A DNA stretch of 28,043 nucleotides from contig JAEDKB010000002.1 of assembly GCA_016296045.1 (NCBI GenBank), positions 1-28,043 on the forward strand, written 5' to 3'. This stretch comes from Oscillospiraceae bacterium. Lineage in GTDB: Bacteria > Bacillota > Clostridia > Oscillospirales > Oscillospiraceae. The notes under the pieces are model-generated. The model was given only the letters and a program-made list of their open reading frames with translations. It ran no database searches and was not told where the DNA came from. Both the position numbers and the translations under genes were made by a program. Position 1 is the stretch's first letter; every line of letters starts with the position of its first letter. Below are positions 8,250 through 15,538 of this stretch, piece after piece.

Positions 8250-9259
8250 CGATACTTTATCTGATCCGCCATGCAGAGGCGGAAGGCAATGTATTTCGCC
8301 GCCTGCAGGGGCAGTATGACGCAATGATTACCCCCAACGGCATGAAGCAGATCGCGGCGCTGCAAAAACGGTTTGAAAACATTCCTGTCGATGCGGTCTA
8401 CGCCAGTGACCTGACGCGCACCTGTACGACGGCTGCTGCAATCTATCGCGCCAAAAACCTGCCGCTTCATAAAGACGCACGCTTCCGTGAGATCGGCTGC
8501 GGTGTCTGGGAGAACCTGCCCTTTGGCTATCTCGACCATATCGATCCGGAACGAAATCGTGATTTTACACGCAGACCGAGGCAGTGGCAGGTAGAGGGAA
8601 GCGAACATTTTGAGGACTATACCCACCGCTTTTTGGAGGCAATGGAGGAGGTTGCGCGCCGTCATGAGGGCGGCACGGCAGCTATCTTCTCGCATGGAAT
8701 GGTCATGCGCGGTGTCATTCAAAGTCTGTTCTTCCCGGAAAAGGAGAATCTGGGTCACAGCGAAAATACCGCAGTTACCAAGCTGCGTTGGGAGAACGGA
8801 ACGTATACGCTGGAATACCTCAACGATGCGTCGCATCTGCCCGAAGAGATCACAACGCTTGGACGTCAGATGTGGTGGCGCGGCGGCAAGCATACGGATT
8901 TTAATATGTGGTACCGCGACCCGACGCCGGAGGATCTTTCCATGCTTGCCTCGTGGGGAATTCCTGCGGAGCTGACCGTTCGAATTTCCGTGCTCGTCGA
9001 TCGGGCAATCGGCGCGGTAGCGCTGCGTCTGCCGGAGGGTGACACGGCGCAGCTTGCGGGAATGTATCTTTTGCCCGAATATCGGGGAAAGGGATTTTCC
9101 GCACAGCTTCTGGGCGAGGCAATCTCGGTGGCAAGGACGGCCGGAAAGCGGTGGATGATTCTGAGCGAGGTGATGCAGCAGGCACCGTCTGCGAGGAAGC
9201 TGATCGATGAATACGGCTTGTCTGAAAATCCGTTTTCGTTGATTCCGACCGTTAAATAG
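8246..9259 (+). CDS. Histidine phosphatase - GNAT acetyltransferase fusion
   Basis: Two-domain cytoplasmic protein of 337 residues. Residues 1-195 are a histidine phosphatase (phosphoglycerate-mutase superfamily): RHAEAEGN with Arg8 and the phospho-acceptor His9, SDLTRT with Arg58, REIGCG with Glu82, and SHG with His150. Residues ~235-337 look like a GNAT N-acetyltransferase, with MYLLPEYRGKGFSAQLL (273-289) as the acetyl-CoA-binding motif A. The two activities on one chain suggest phosphate removal coupled to N-acetylation of a small molecule, but the substrate cannot be read from sequence. The ATG overlaps the stop of the OMPDC-like gene by four bases, so the two are probably made in fixed proportion. 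The phosphatase assignment is firm; the GNAT half is a good but shorter match. Confidence 0.88.
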   Translation: MTILYLIRHAEAEGNVFRRLQGQYDAMITPNGMKQIAALQKRFENIPVDAVYASDLTRTCTTAAAIYRAKNLPLHKDARFREIGCGVWENLPFGYLDHIDPERNRDFTRRPRQWQVEGSEHFEDYTHRFLEAMEEVARRHEGGTAAIFSHGMVMRGVIQSLFFPEKENLGHSENTAVTKLRWENGTYTLEYLNDASHLPEEITTLGRQMWWRGGKHTDFNMWYRDPTPEDLSMLASWGIPAELTVRISVLVDRAIGAVALRLPEGDTAQLAGMYLLPEYRGKGFSAQLLGEAISVARTAGKRWMILSEVMQQAPSARKLIDEYGLSENPFSLIPTVK

Positions 9260-9274
9260 CAGAGGAAAGAAAAA

Positions 9275-10351
9275 ATGAAAGATTTTTGGAAGAAATTGAG
9301 CGATCAAGCGTTTTTTAAAAAACTGGTCTGCCGCGAAACGTGGAAAAAGCTGCTCGTCTGGCAGAAGCCGCAGAAAATTACGGCGGCGATTGCAGGCGGC
9401 GTGCTTGTGCTGATCCTTGCGCTTGTGCTTTCAACAAATTTTGCCGCCGGCAATACGGTTGAGGCCATTCGTACCTGCAATTTTACCGATGCGGCCGTGC
9501 AGTATGCGGAAATGAACGGTGTTTTGCGTTGGCTTTCCGCCGGAAAGATCGAGCGCGAGCTGAATGATATCCTGCCGAAAACGGACTACGCGCTTGCCGC
9601 GCCGCAAATGGAGGAGCTGAACAGGCTTGCCAATTTGAGCCGCGTAGAGGAGGACAGCGAGGCGATGCTGGTCCTGCGCTATTGGAACGCCCTGAAAGAC
9701 GGCGACTATGCTGCGGCAAAAACGCTGTTTGAGCAGATGGACGGTGAAACGGCTGCCATGCAGACAACCTCCGGCGCAGACGCTCTGACGACCTATGTGA
9801 TGTCTCATTCCTACCTCTCCAGAGAAGAAAATGAGCTGGTCAGCAGTGCGGCAATTCAGAATTATTCCGACTGCGAGGCGTTTCTTCAACTGCTCGGCGA
9901 AAAGAATTTTGACGCGCAGCTCCTGCCGCAGATCAAGCTGATGTTAAAGCTCGGCGATTATGTGAAATACAACCCGATCTATGCGCTGTTCAAGGAAAAT
10001 CGGGATACGGTAGATGAGGCGGATTCGCGCCTGAAAACCGGAATATCGTTTTTGAATGAAGGGGACGCGAAAAGCGCAAAGGCATACCTCAACAGTGCGG
10101 TCACGCTGCTGCAGGAGGCGGAAGCGTCCTGCGCGGAAGCGGACAGCAGCAAGGCATGGGTGGAGGAATACTCCGCTGCGATCCATGCGCTTTCCAAAGC
10201 CGTTGAGACGCTGCGAGATCAGGTGGTAACGGACGGAACGTACGCGCTGGACGATTACGAAGCGGCGCAGACGGATTATCAGAGCATCTGCTCAAAAATC
10301 GTAAAAATCATTGCGGAGGTTGCCTCCCAGCTTCCGACACAGCAACCATAA
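9275..10351 (+). CDS. Single-pass membrane protein with helical extracytoplasmic domain, unknown function
   Basis: Not recognised. 358 residues; the start at 9275 has AGAGGAAAG nearby. Residues 1-34 are strongly basic and cytoplasmic, residues ~35-56 form one membrane span (ITAAIAGGVLVLILALVLSTNF), and the remaining ~300 residues are predicted outside. That part is Ala/Glu-rich and almost wholly helical (for example KSAKAYLNSAVTLLQEAEASC), reminiscent of TPR-like or coiled-coil packing, though no exact repeat was found. It lies 15 bases after the phosphatase/GNAT gene on the same strand, so it is probably the third gene of that operon. The shared hairpin 10381-10425 ends the transcript. Confidence 0.85.
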   Translation: MKDFWKKLSDQAFFKKLVCRETWKKLLVWQKPQKITAAIAGGVLVLILALVLSTNFAAGNTVEAIRTCNFTDAAVQYAEMNGVLRWLSAGKIERELNDILPKTDYALAAPQMEELNRLANLSRVEEDSEAMLVLRYWNALKDGDYAAAKTLFEQMDGETAAMQTTSGADALTTYVMSHSYLSREENELVSSAAIQNYSDCEAFLQLLGEKNFDAQLLPQIKLMLKLGDYVKYNPIYALFKENRDTVDEADSRLKTGISFLNEGDAKSAKAYLNSAVTLLQEAEASCAEADSSKAWVEEYSAAIHALSKAVETLRDQVVTDGTYALDDYEAAQTDYQSICSKIVKIIAEVASQLPTQQP

Positions 10352-10380
10352 GAAAAAACCGATTGCGAAAAATGAAATGC

Positions 10381-10425
10381 ACCCCATTTGTTAGACGGTA
10401 TGATATACGATCCAACAAATGGGGT
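10381..10425. terminator. Bidirectional hairpin between the membrane-protein gene and bioY
   Basis: ACCCCATTTGTT (10381-10392) pairs perfectly with 10414-10425, giving a 12-bp stem with a 21-base loop, between two convergent genes. T-rich sequence follows on both strands (GTTTATT on plus, GCATTTCATTTTT on minus), so it can serve both. Confidence 0.7.
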
Positions 10426-10447
10426 GTTTATTATGTCAAAAGGGACG

Positions 10448-11002
10448 TTAAGAGGACAAATCCTTTTGCCTGTTCAGCAAGGGTAGAAGCTTCATGCCAA
10501 GGAGGGTCACGCATATGATTTTCAGTGCGTCAAACGGCAGAAAGATCAGGCAGCCCGAAACGACCGTTTGACCAAAGCTCAATGCGCCTCCGAGCATCCA
10601 ATACATATAGGGAAGTCCGATGGCATAAAGCGCGACCAGACCGGCAAGACACCCGAGGGCGATCCTTCCGAACAGCGGAAGCCTTTTCACATGAGCGGTC
10701 AGAAGCCCTGTCAGGAAGGCTGCCGGAATCAGGCCGAGCAGAAAACCGAACGTCGGCTTGAACAGATACGTCATTCCGCCGCCCTCCGTAAAAATCGGAA
10801 TTCCGATCAATCCGAGCAGCACATAAAGGAGCTGTGAGGCAGCACCCCAATACGGTCCGAGCAGCACACCTGCCATGCAGGTGAAAAATACCTGAAGCGT
10901 AAAGGAAGTAAAGCCCGCCGGAATGCGCAAAAACGCACCAATGGCAGTCAGCGCTGCAAAAATGGCGGTCAGAAGCATTTTTTGAAGTTTGTCGGATTTC
11001 AT
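10448..11002 (-). CDS. bioY: BioY biotin transporter (ECF S-component)
   Basis: Membrane substrate-binding subunit for high-affinity biotin uptake, working alone or with an ECF energy-coupling module (not encoded here). 184 residues, the usual BioY length, with about six hydrophobic spans. BioY features include LLTAIFAALTAIGAFLRIP at the N-terminus, FTLQVFFTCMAGVLLGPYWG, the loop GIPIFTEGGGMTYLFKPTFGFLLGL and a late span FLPFDALKIICVTLLG. The ATG at 11002 has AAGGAGTGA upstream. It is divergent from birA; its promoter (11065-11093) carries two ATTGTTAAC boxes at and after the transcription start, consistent with repression by BirA when biotin is plentiful. Family certain; regulation inferred. 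Confidence 0.96.
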   Translation of the reverse strand: MKSDKLQKMLLTAIFAALTAIGAFLRIPAGFTSFTLQVFFTCMAGVLLGPYWGAASQLLYVLLGLIGIPIFTEGGGMTYLFKPTFGFLLGLIPAAFLTGLLTAHVKRLPLFGRIALGCLAGLVALYAIGLPYMYWMLGGALSFGQTVVSGCLIFLPFDALKIICVTLLGMKLLPLLNRQKDLSS

Positions 11003-11024
11003 TTGGATCAGTCACTCCTTGAAA

Positions 11025-11093
11025 TGTTAACAATTTTTACTGTTTAAGGTTAACAATTAAAAAGATTATAACGGCTTTGCGCTGAAAATGCAA
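11025..11093 (-). promoter_or_regulatory. bioY promoter with two BirA-like boxes
   Basis: On the minus strand: -35 TTGCAT (11088-11093), 17-bp spacer, -10 TATAAT (11065-11070). ATTGTTAACC (11048-11057) falls at the expected start point and ATTGTTAACA (11025-11034) in the leader, in the same orientation and 23 bp apart. Similar half-sites (TTGTTAAC/TTGTAAAC) are known for Gram-positive BirA. Confidence 0.75.
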
Positions 11094-11137
11094 GTACAAT
11101 TCAAAAGAAAAAGTTTTCATCAAAAATCCGCAGGATC

Positions 11138-11168
11138 GGTTTACAATTCTTTAAAATAGGTTTACAAT
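11138..11168 (+). promoter_or_regulatory. birA promoter overlapped by two identical 10-bp boxes
   Basis: GGTTTACAAT occurs at 11138-11147 and again at 11159-11168, exactly 21 bp apart. The first contains the -35 (TTTACA, 11140-11145) and the second the -10 (TACAAT, 11163-11168), with 17 bp between. A protein on either box would block RNA polymerase, so birA is probably autoregulated. Confidence 0.75.
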
Positions 11169-11189
11169 GATAGAAAAGGGGGGGATGCC

Positions 11190-12155
11190 ATGCGAAAAAA
11201 TGAGGTGCTGCGGCTTTTGCGCGGCGGAGAATACATTTCCGGCGAGAAGCTCGGAAAAGCGCTGGGAATTTCCCGTGTAGCGGTCTGCAAGATCATTGCG
11301 GGGCTGCGTGATGACGGCTTTTTGATCGATGCCGTTCCGAACCGCGGCTACTGCTTGCTGCGTCAGGAGCTTTCGCAGGAACGGCTGGCATCGCTTCTGC
11401 CCGGAAACAGTTGGAGTTTTCAGGTTTTGCGTGAGACCGATTCGACCAATAACGCGCTCAAGCGTATGTGTGATGCAGCGCATGGAACGGTGATTCTTAC
11501 GGGAAAACAGACCGGCGGTCGGGGGCGGCTGGGGAGAGTGTTTGTTTCACCGCCGGGCGGCGTTTATCTCTCGGTGCTTCTTCGTCCGAATGCGTCCGCC
11601 GAGGAACTGCTGCATCTGACACCGATGGCGGCGGTTGCGGTGCGCCGTGCGATTTTTGACTGCTGCGGCATTTATGCAGATATCAAGTGGACGAACGATT
11701 TGGTTTATCGCGGGAAAAAGCTCTGCGGAATTTTGACGGAGCTCACTACGGAGGCGGGCTCGGGTGCGCTTCAGAGTGTGATTGTCGGGATCGGCGTTAA
11801 CTGCAACACGGCGCTTGATGAACTGCCGAAAGAGGTGCGCGTCATGGCGACCTCTTTGCAGGAGATTGTCGGACGAAGCATTGACCCGAACGAGCTTGCT
11901 GCGGCCATGATCGTGCGTCTTCAGGAGATGGACGCGGCGCTTCTGACGCAGAAAGAGGAATGGATGCGGGAATATCAGGCGGCGTGCATCACTGTGGGAA
12001 AAGAGGTACAGATCATTCGCGGAACGGAGCGCACGGACGCGTTTGCAGAGGGCATAGACCAAAACGGCGGCCTGATTGTCCGTTATCAGACGGGGGAGCG
12101 CGCCGTAATCAGCACCGGAGAGGTGTCCGTCCGCGGTATGTATGGATATTTGTAA
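11190..12155 (+). CDS. birA: BirA: biotin--protein ligase and biotin operon repressor
   Basis: Activates biotin as biotinoyl-5'-AMP, transfers it to a lysine of carrier proteins such as biotin carboxylase subunits, and represses biotin genes when charged. The bifunctional form is clear. Residues 1-60 are a winged helix (ISGEKLGKALGISRVAVCKI). The catalytic domain has TDSTNN (83-88), the biotinyl-AMP loop GGRGRLGR (109-116), KWTNDL (166-171) and KLCGIL (177-182). The C-terminal SH3-like domain ends near VRGMYGYL. 321 residues is the usual length. The G-rich ribosome site lies just before the ATG at 11190. It is divergent from bioY with repeated operator-like boxes on both promoters, and is followed 18 bp later by a nitroreductase gene. 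Confidence 0.97.
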   Translation: MRKNEVLRLLRGGEYISGEKLGKALGISRVAVCKIIAGLRDDGFLIDAVPNRGYCLLRQELSQERLASLLPGNSWSFQVLRETDSTNNALKRMCDAAHGTVILTGKQTGGRGRLGRVFVSPPGGVYLSVLLRPNASAEELLHLTPMAAVAVRRAIFDCCGIYADIKWTNDLVYRGKKLCGILTELTTEAGSGALQSVIVGIGVNCNTALDELPKEVRVMATSLQEIVGRSIDPNELAAAMIVRLQEMDAALLTQKEEWMREYQAACITVGKEVQIIRGTERTDAFAEGIDQNGGLIVRYQTGERAVISTGEVSVRGMYGYL

Positions 12156-12173
12156 AGAAAGGGGAATGAGCGT

Positions 12174-12695
12174 ATGAACGAAGTGCTGAAATGCCTGGAG
12201 CAGCGCAGAAGCTGCCGCAGCTACGCATCCGAGCAGCTCAAGGAGGAGGATTTGCAGGCAATTTTGCGTGCCGGTACCTATGCCGCGACGGGAATGGGAC
12301 GTCAGTCTCCGAAGATCGTTGTTCTGCAAAAGCCGGAGGACATTGCACAGTTGGAGAAGATGAATGCACGCATCATGGGCAAGCCCGACGCGCATCCGTT
12401 TTACGGTGCGCCGACCGTTTGCATTGTGCTGGCTGCCGCGTCGGCCTTTACCGGCGTGGAGGACGGCTCGCTTGTGATCGGCAATATGCTCAACGCAGCA
12501 TGGTCGATCGGTGTCGGGTCGTGCTGGATCCACCGCGCCCGTGAGGAATTTGCCTCCGAGGAGGGCAAGACGCTGCTGAAAAAATGGGGCGTAGAGGGCG
12601 ACTGGATCGGCGTCGGGCATTGCATTCTCGGCTATCCGAGCGGAGATTTCAGGGAGAAAGCACCGCGCAAACCGGATTACATTACAAAAGTGTAA
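12174..12695 (+). CDS. Nitroreductase-family flavoprotein
   Basis: Probable FMN-dependent NAD(P)H oxidoreductase of the nitroreductase fold, cytoplasmic and usually dimeric. 173 residues is short but normal for the clostridial group. The N-terminal EQRRSCRSYASEQLKEEDLQAIL is the FMN phosphate-binding signature (RRSxRxY). AGTYAATGMGRQSPKIVV follows as the next FMN contact region, and GVGSCWIHRAREEF with the GHCILGYPSG segment (~152-161) closes the fold. AAAGGGGAATGAGC precedes the ATG, and it is 18 bp behind birA, so probably co-transcribed. The natural substrate is unknown. No hairpin terminator follows. Confidence 0.93.
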   Translation: MNEVLKCLEQRRSCRSYASEQLKEEDLQAILRAGTYAATGMGRQSPKIVVLQKPEDIAQLEKMNARIMGKPDAHPFYGAPTVCIVLAAASAFTGVEDGSLVIGNMLNAAWSIGVGSCWIHRAREEFASEEGKTLLKKWGVEGDWIGVGHCILGYPSGDFREKAPRKPDYITKV

Positions 12696-12711
12696 AAAAA
12701 ACAAAAAATGC

Positions 12712-12739
12712 TTGCGTTATCAAAAAAATGCGGTATACT
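12712..12739 (+). promoter_or_regulatory. Promoter of the 54-residue protein gene
   Basis: TTGCGT (12712-12717), 16-bp spacer, TATACT (12734-12739). The start point would be near 12746, ~35 bases before the ATG at 12781. Confidence 0.7.
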
Positions 12740-12780
12740 ATAGATAGGAAGATATCCAAAATCGTTTGGAGGTAGATGAA

Positions 12781-12945
12781 ATGAAGAACAACACGCTGAG
12801 AATTATCCTTACTGTCGTTGGTGCGGTTGTAACCCTCGGAGCCATGGCGCTTGCCATTGTCCACTTCTGGGATGATATTAAGAGCCTGCTTCCGACAAAG
12901 AAGGATGAAGTTTTTGATGAGGATTTTGAGGATATCGCAGTCTAA
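12781..12945 (+). CDS. 54-residue membrane-anchored protein with acidic tail
   Basis: A small stand-alone gene. The ATG at 12781 is preceded by GGAGGTAGATGAA; the frame runs 54 codons to TAA (12943-12945). Residues 1-6 are basic, ~7-29 form one membrane span (RIILTVVGAVVTLGAMALAIVHF), and the tail is first mixed (WDDIKSLLPTKK), then strongly acidic (DEVFDEDFEDIAV). It has its own promoter (12712-12739) and a strong terminator (12964-13005), so it is a monocistronic unit and not a chance frame. Family not recognised; the layout parallels the 50-residue protein at 7027-7179, but the sequences are unrelated by eye. Confidence 0.85.
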   Translation: MKNNTLRIILTVVGAVVTLGAMALAIVHFWDDIKSLLPTKKDEVFDEDFEDIAV

Positions 12946-12963
12946 AGAATCCGAACAGAAGAC

Positions 12964-13005
12964 AAAGGGGCTATCTCACGAACACAGTGAGGCAGCCCCT
13001 TTTTT
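12964..13005 (+). terminator. Strong intrinsic terminator
   Basis: AAAGGGGCT (12964-12972) pairs with AGCCCCTTT (12994-13002), with an inner CTCAC/GTGAG stem, followed by a run of T to 13005. It ends the 54-residue gene 18 bases after its stop. Confidence 0.9.
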
Positions 13006-13069
13006 ATGCGCGATTCGGAAAATCGGGAGGCACGAAAAAGACAAGTATTCGACGCTCCCATGCCGATAC

Positions 13070-13098
13070 TTTACAAAAACGGTCGAATTGTGTATAAT
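13070..13098 (+). promoter_or_regulatory. Promoter of the LtaS-like gene, with a ~165-base leader
   Basis: TTTACA (13070-13075), 17-bp spacer, TATAAT (13093-13098). The 326-bp gene-free stretch 12946-13271 holds the terminator above, this promoter and a leader. In the leader AGCCAAA (13114-13120) pairs with TTTGGCT (13140-13146) around a GCATATATGC palindrome. No known riboswitch was recognised. Confidence 0.7.
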
Positions 13099-13271
13099 AA
13101 CGTTTCCGAATAAAGCCAAAGCATATATGCATATGTTGTTTTGGCTGAAGGGAAGACATTTATTTCAATAAAAAATTACCAAGCATGATTCCGTCTGAAT
13201 TTTGTCAGCGGCATCGGTGATTGGTATCAGAGAAACCGTTGATTGGATGATTTGTGGGAAGAAGGGGTTGC

Positions 13272-15323
13272 ATGAAAAAACCAAAAGAGAAAAAAGCCTG
13301 TGCTTGGCGAAAAAAACGTCTTGCAAGAGAATGGCTGCTGCCGATCTTCTGGCTGTATATTTTCTGGAGCGAATGTGTTGTCCGCGCCACGACGAATCGG
13401 CCGTTTTGGGCAAACGGATTGATTGTTACCGCGCTGTTTTCGCTTGTCGCGGCGCTGATCGTCTACGGGCTGTGCAGTGTTTTCCCCAAACGGGTCAACC
13501 GTGTGATCGAGCACATCTGTGTTTTCGGGCTGCTCCTGTTTTATATTTCGCAGACCATTTACTATTATAAATTTCATTGCTTTTACAATTTCTATTCCAT
13601 GGGCAACGGCGGACAGATCGTTGAATTCTGGAGAATCATTCTCAAGGCACTGTGGGTCAAGGCGGTGCCGTTGCTGCTGCTGCTTTTGCCCGCGATCGCT
13701 CTGACGGTGTTCGGCTGTGTGTTTGAAGAACCGAGGCTCCGCCATTGGTATTGCAGACTTTCGGCGTTGGTGCTGGCGGTCTGCCTGCATTTCGGCGTGA
13801 TAGCGCTGCTGCCGCTGTTCGGCATGGAATCCTCCGTCTCAGCGTATCATGTCTATTATGACACCAATGATTTGCAGCAGGGCGCGTACCATATCGGGCT
13901 GCTTCCCTCCTTCCGATTGGACATTCACCGCTGGCTGTTCGGCTTTGACGGCGGCCGCTTATCGGAGCCGGAACGTCCGGAGGAGCCGGAAGCGACAGAA
14001 GCCGCGCCGGAAAACACGGAAAGTGTGCCTGCCGAGCCGGAAACGACGCAGCCGGAGCCGATAATCGATACCTCTCCGAACGTGCTGGATATTGACTTTG
14101 CGGCGCGGGCACAGGAGGAAACGGACGAAACGCTTGCCATGCTCGATCAGTATTTCAGCGAGCGTACGCCCACAAATAAAAATGAAAAGACCGGGATGTT
14201 TGCGGGCTGCAATCTGATTCAGATTACGGCGGAGGGCTTTTCCTACCTTGCCATCGATCCGGAGCTGACGCCGACACTCTATAAGCTACAGACACAGGGC
14301 TTCAATTTCACAAATTTCTATACCGCCTACTGGGGGGTTTCAACCTCGGACGGCGAATATGTTGCCCTGACCGGAACGATTCCGAAATCAGGCACCTGGA
14401 GCATGAGCGACACGCAGGATAATGCCATGCCGCTGACAATGGCGCAGCAGCTCAAGCGTCTTGGTTACAGTGCGCAGGCTTATCACGATCATACCGCCAC
14501 TTACTACCACCGCGACAAGTCCCACCCGAATTTGGGCTATGTTTTTAAGGCGCTCGGCCGAGGGTTGGAGGTCGAGGAGCAGTGGCCGGAGTCCGATGTG
14601 GAAATGATCGATCTGACAACGGAAGATTATGTAAACCAAGAACCGTTCCATACCTATTATATGACGGTATCGGGACATCTGGAGTATAGCTTTGACGGCA
14701 ACTGCATCGCGGCGAAGAATCGGGAGCTGGTGGAGGAGCTGCCTTACAGCGAGGCGGTTCAGGCGTATCTTGCCTGCCAGATTGAGCTGGATCGTGCGCT
14801 GGAGCTTCTGCTGCAGCGGCTGGAGGAGGCCGGTGTTCTGGAAAACACGGTGATCGTTCTGACGGCGGACCATTATCCCTACGGACTGACAAACGAACAG
14901 ATCAGCGAGCTTGCCGGGCATGAGATCGATCCGCGTTTTGAGCTTTACCGCAACGCCTGCATCATCTACAAAGAGGGAATGACGCCGGAAACGGTGGATT
15001 GGCCCTGCTCGTCGCTTGATCTGCTGCCCACGCTGTCAAATCTGTTCGGGCTGGAATTTGATTCCCGTCTGTATATGGGGCATGATGTATTCTCCGAAGC
15101 AGAGCCGCTGATTATCTTTTCGGATCGAAGCTGGCTGACGGAGAAGGGCTCGTTCTACTCCTCGGATGAAACAGTGACGAGCTTTACGGAGCAACCGCTT
15201 TCAAAGGATATGGTGCGGTATTACAATCAGAAGGTCGCGGATAAATTTCTTGTTTCACAATGGATTTTGGAAAAGGATTATTGGCGCACGATTTTCGGCG
15301 ACAATCTGCCGCCGGAGGAATAA
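13272..15323 (+). CDS. LtaS-like membrane sulfatase (lipoteichoic acid synthase / phosphoglycerol transferase family)
   Basis: Probable polyglycerolphosphate polymerase or phosphoglycerol transferase with its active site outside the cell. 683 residues from the ATG at 13272 (GAAGAAGGGG upstream); an in-frame GTG at 13254 is less likely. The N-terminal ~225 residues hold about five membrane spans. A Pro/Glu-rich, very acidic linker of ~40 residues follows, then the sulfatase domain. LtaS-type residues are visible: the metal ligand Glu321 in ITAEGF, the catalytic Thr358 in GVSTSDGE, SGHLEY for the substrate His, and TADHYPYG for the Asp-His metal pair. The LtaS FWNR motif appears as YYHR. No lipoteichoic-acid glycolipid genes are nearby, so the exact polymer is open. 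It has its own promoter and a bidirectional terminator downstream. Confidence 0.92.
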   Translation: MKKPKEKKACAWRKKRLAREWLLPIFWLYIFWSECVVRATTNRPFWANGLIVTALFSLVAALIVYGLCSVFPKRVNRVIEHICVFGLLLFYISQTIYYYKFHCFYNFYSMGNGGQIVEFWRIILKALWVKAVPLLLLLLPAIALTVFGCVFEEPRLRHWYCRLSALVLAVCLHFGVIALLPLFGMESSVSAYHVYYDTNDLQQGAYHIGLLPSFRLDIHRWLFGFDGGRLSEPERPEEPEATEAAPENTESVPAEPETTQPEPIIDTSPNVLDIDFAARAQEETDETLAMLDQYFSERTPTNKNEKTGMFAGCNLIQITAEGFSYLAIDPELTPTLYKLQTQGFNFTNFYTAYWGVSTSDGEYVALTGTIPKSGTWSMSDTQDNAMPLTMAQQLKRLGYSAQAYHDHTATYYHRDKSHPNLGYVFKALGRGLEVEEQWPESDVEMIDLTTEDYVNQEPFHTYYMTVSGHLEYSFDGNCIAAKNRELVEELPYSEAVQAYLACQIELDRALELLLQRLEEAGVLENTVIVLTADHYPYGLTNEQISELAGHEIDPRFELYRNACIIYKEGMTPETVDWPCSSLDLLPTLSNLFGLEFDSRLYMGHDVFSEAEPLIIFSDRSWLTEKGSFYSSDETVTSFTEQPLSKDMVRYYNQKVADKFLVSQWILEKDYWRTIFGDNLPPEE

Positions 15324-15342
15324 TACGAATACCTGATAGAAA
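15324..15342. repeat. 19-bp inverted repeat, left arm
   Basis: TACGAATACCTGATAGAAA begins directly after the stop of the LtaS-like gene and is the perfect reverse complement of 15539-15557. A second, shorter partner CAGGTATTCGTA lies at 15360-15371 and would form a local hairpin with the left arm. Confidence 0.9.
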
Positions 15343-15426
15343 GAATTAAAGGTTCCTGTCAGGTATTCGTATCAGAATGACAAGAGAGCGTATATGTATC
15401 GATGCCGAAACATGGTTCCTTTCTAT

Positions 15427-15505
15427 GTCATCCTGAGCGAAAGCGAAGGATCTTCGCACCTTTGATAGAGAAAGGATTCTTCGTCACTGCGTTCCTCAGA
15501 ATGAC
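15427..15505 (+). repeat. 79-bp dyad repeat, copy 2
   Basis: Same unit as 6661-6739 (opposite strand) and 22407-22485 (same strand): outer arms GTCATCCTGAG and CTCAGAATGAC, inner arms CGAAGGATC and GATTCTTCG. The 64 bases upstream (15363-15426) match the flank of copy 1. It sits between convergent genes and inside the 19-bp inverted repeat. The 294-bp interval 15324-15617 holds only these repeats and a terminator. Confidence 0.9.
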
Positions 15506-15538
15506 ATATACGGAAGGTGCTCCGGAAAGAATTCAAGA

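Noticed and set aside
11547..12704. 385-codon minus-strand frame opposite birA and the nitroreductase gene
   Set aside because: It spans two convincing plus-strand genes with conserved motifs; its own protein is low-complexity and rich in Arg/His as expected of a shadow.
13099..13271. Known riboswitch (such as c-di-GMP or T-box) in the LtaS-like leader
   Set aside because: None of the conserved core sequences of those classes could be found.
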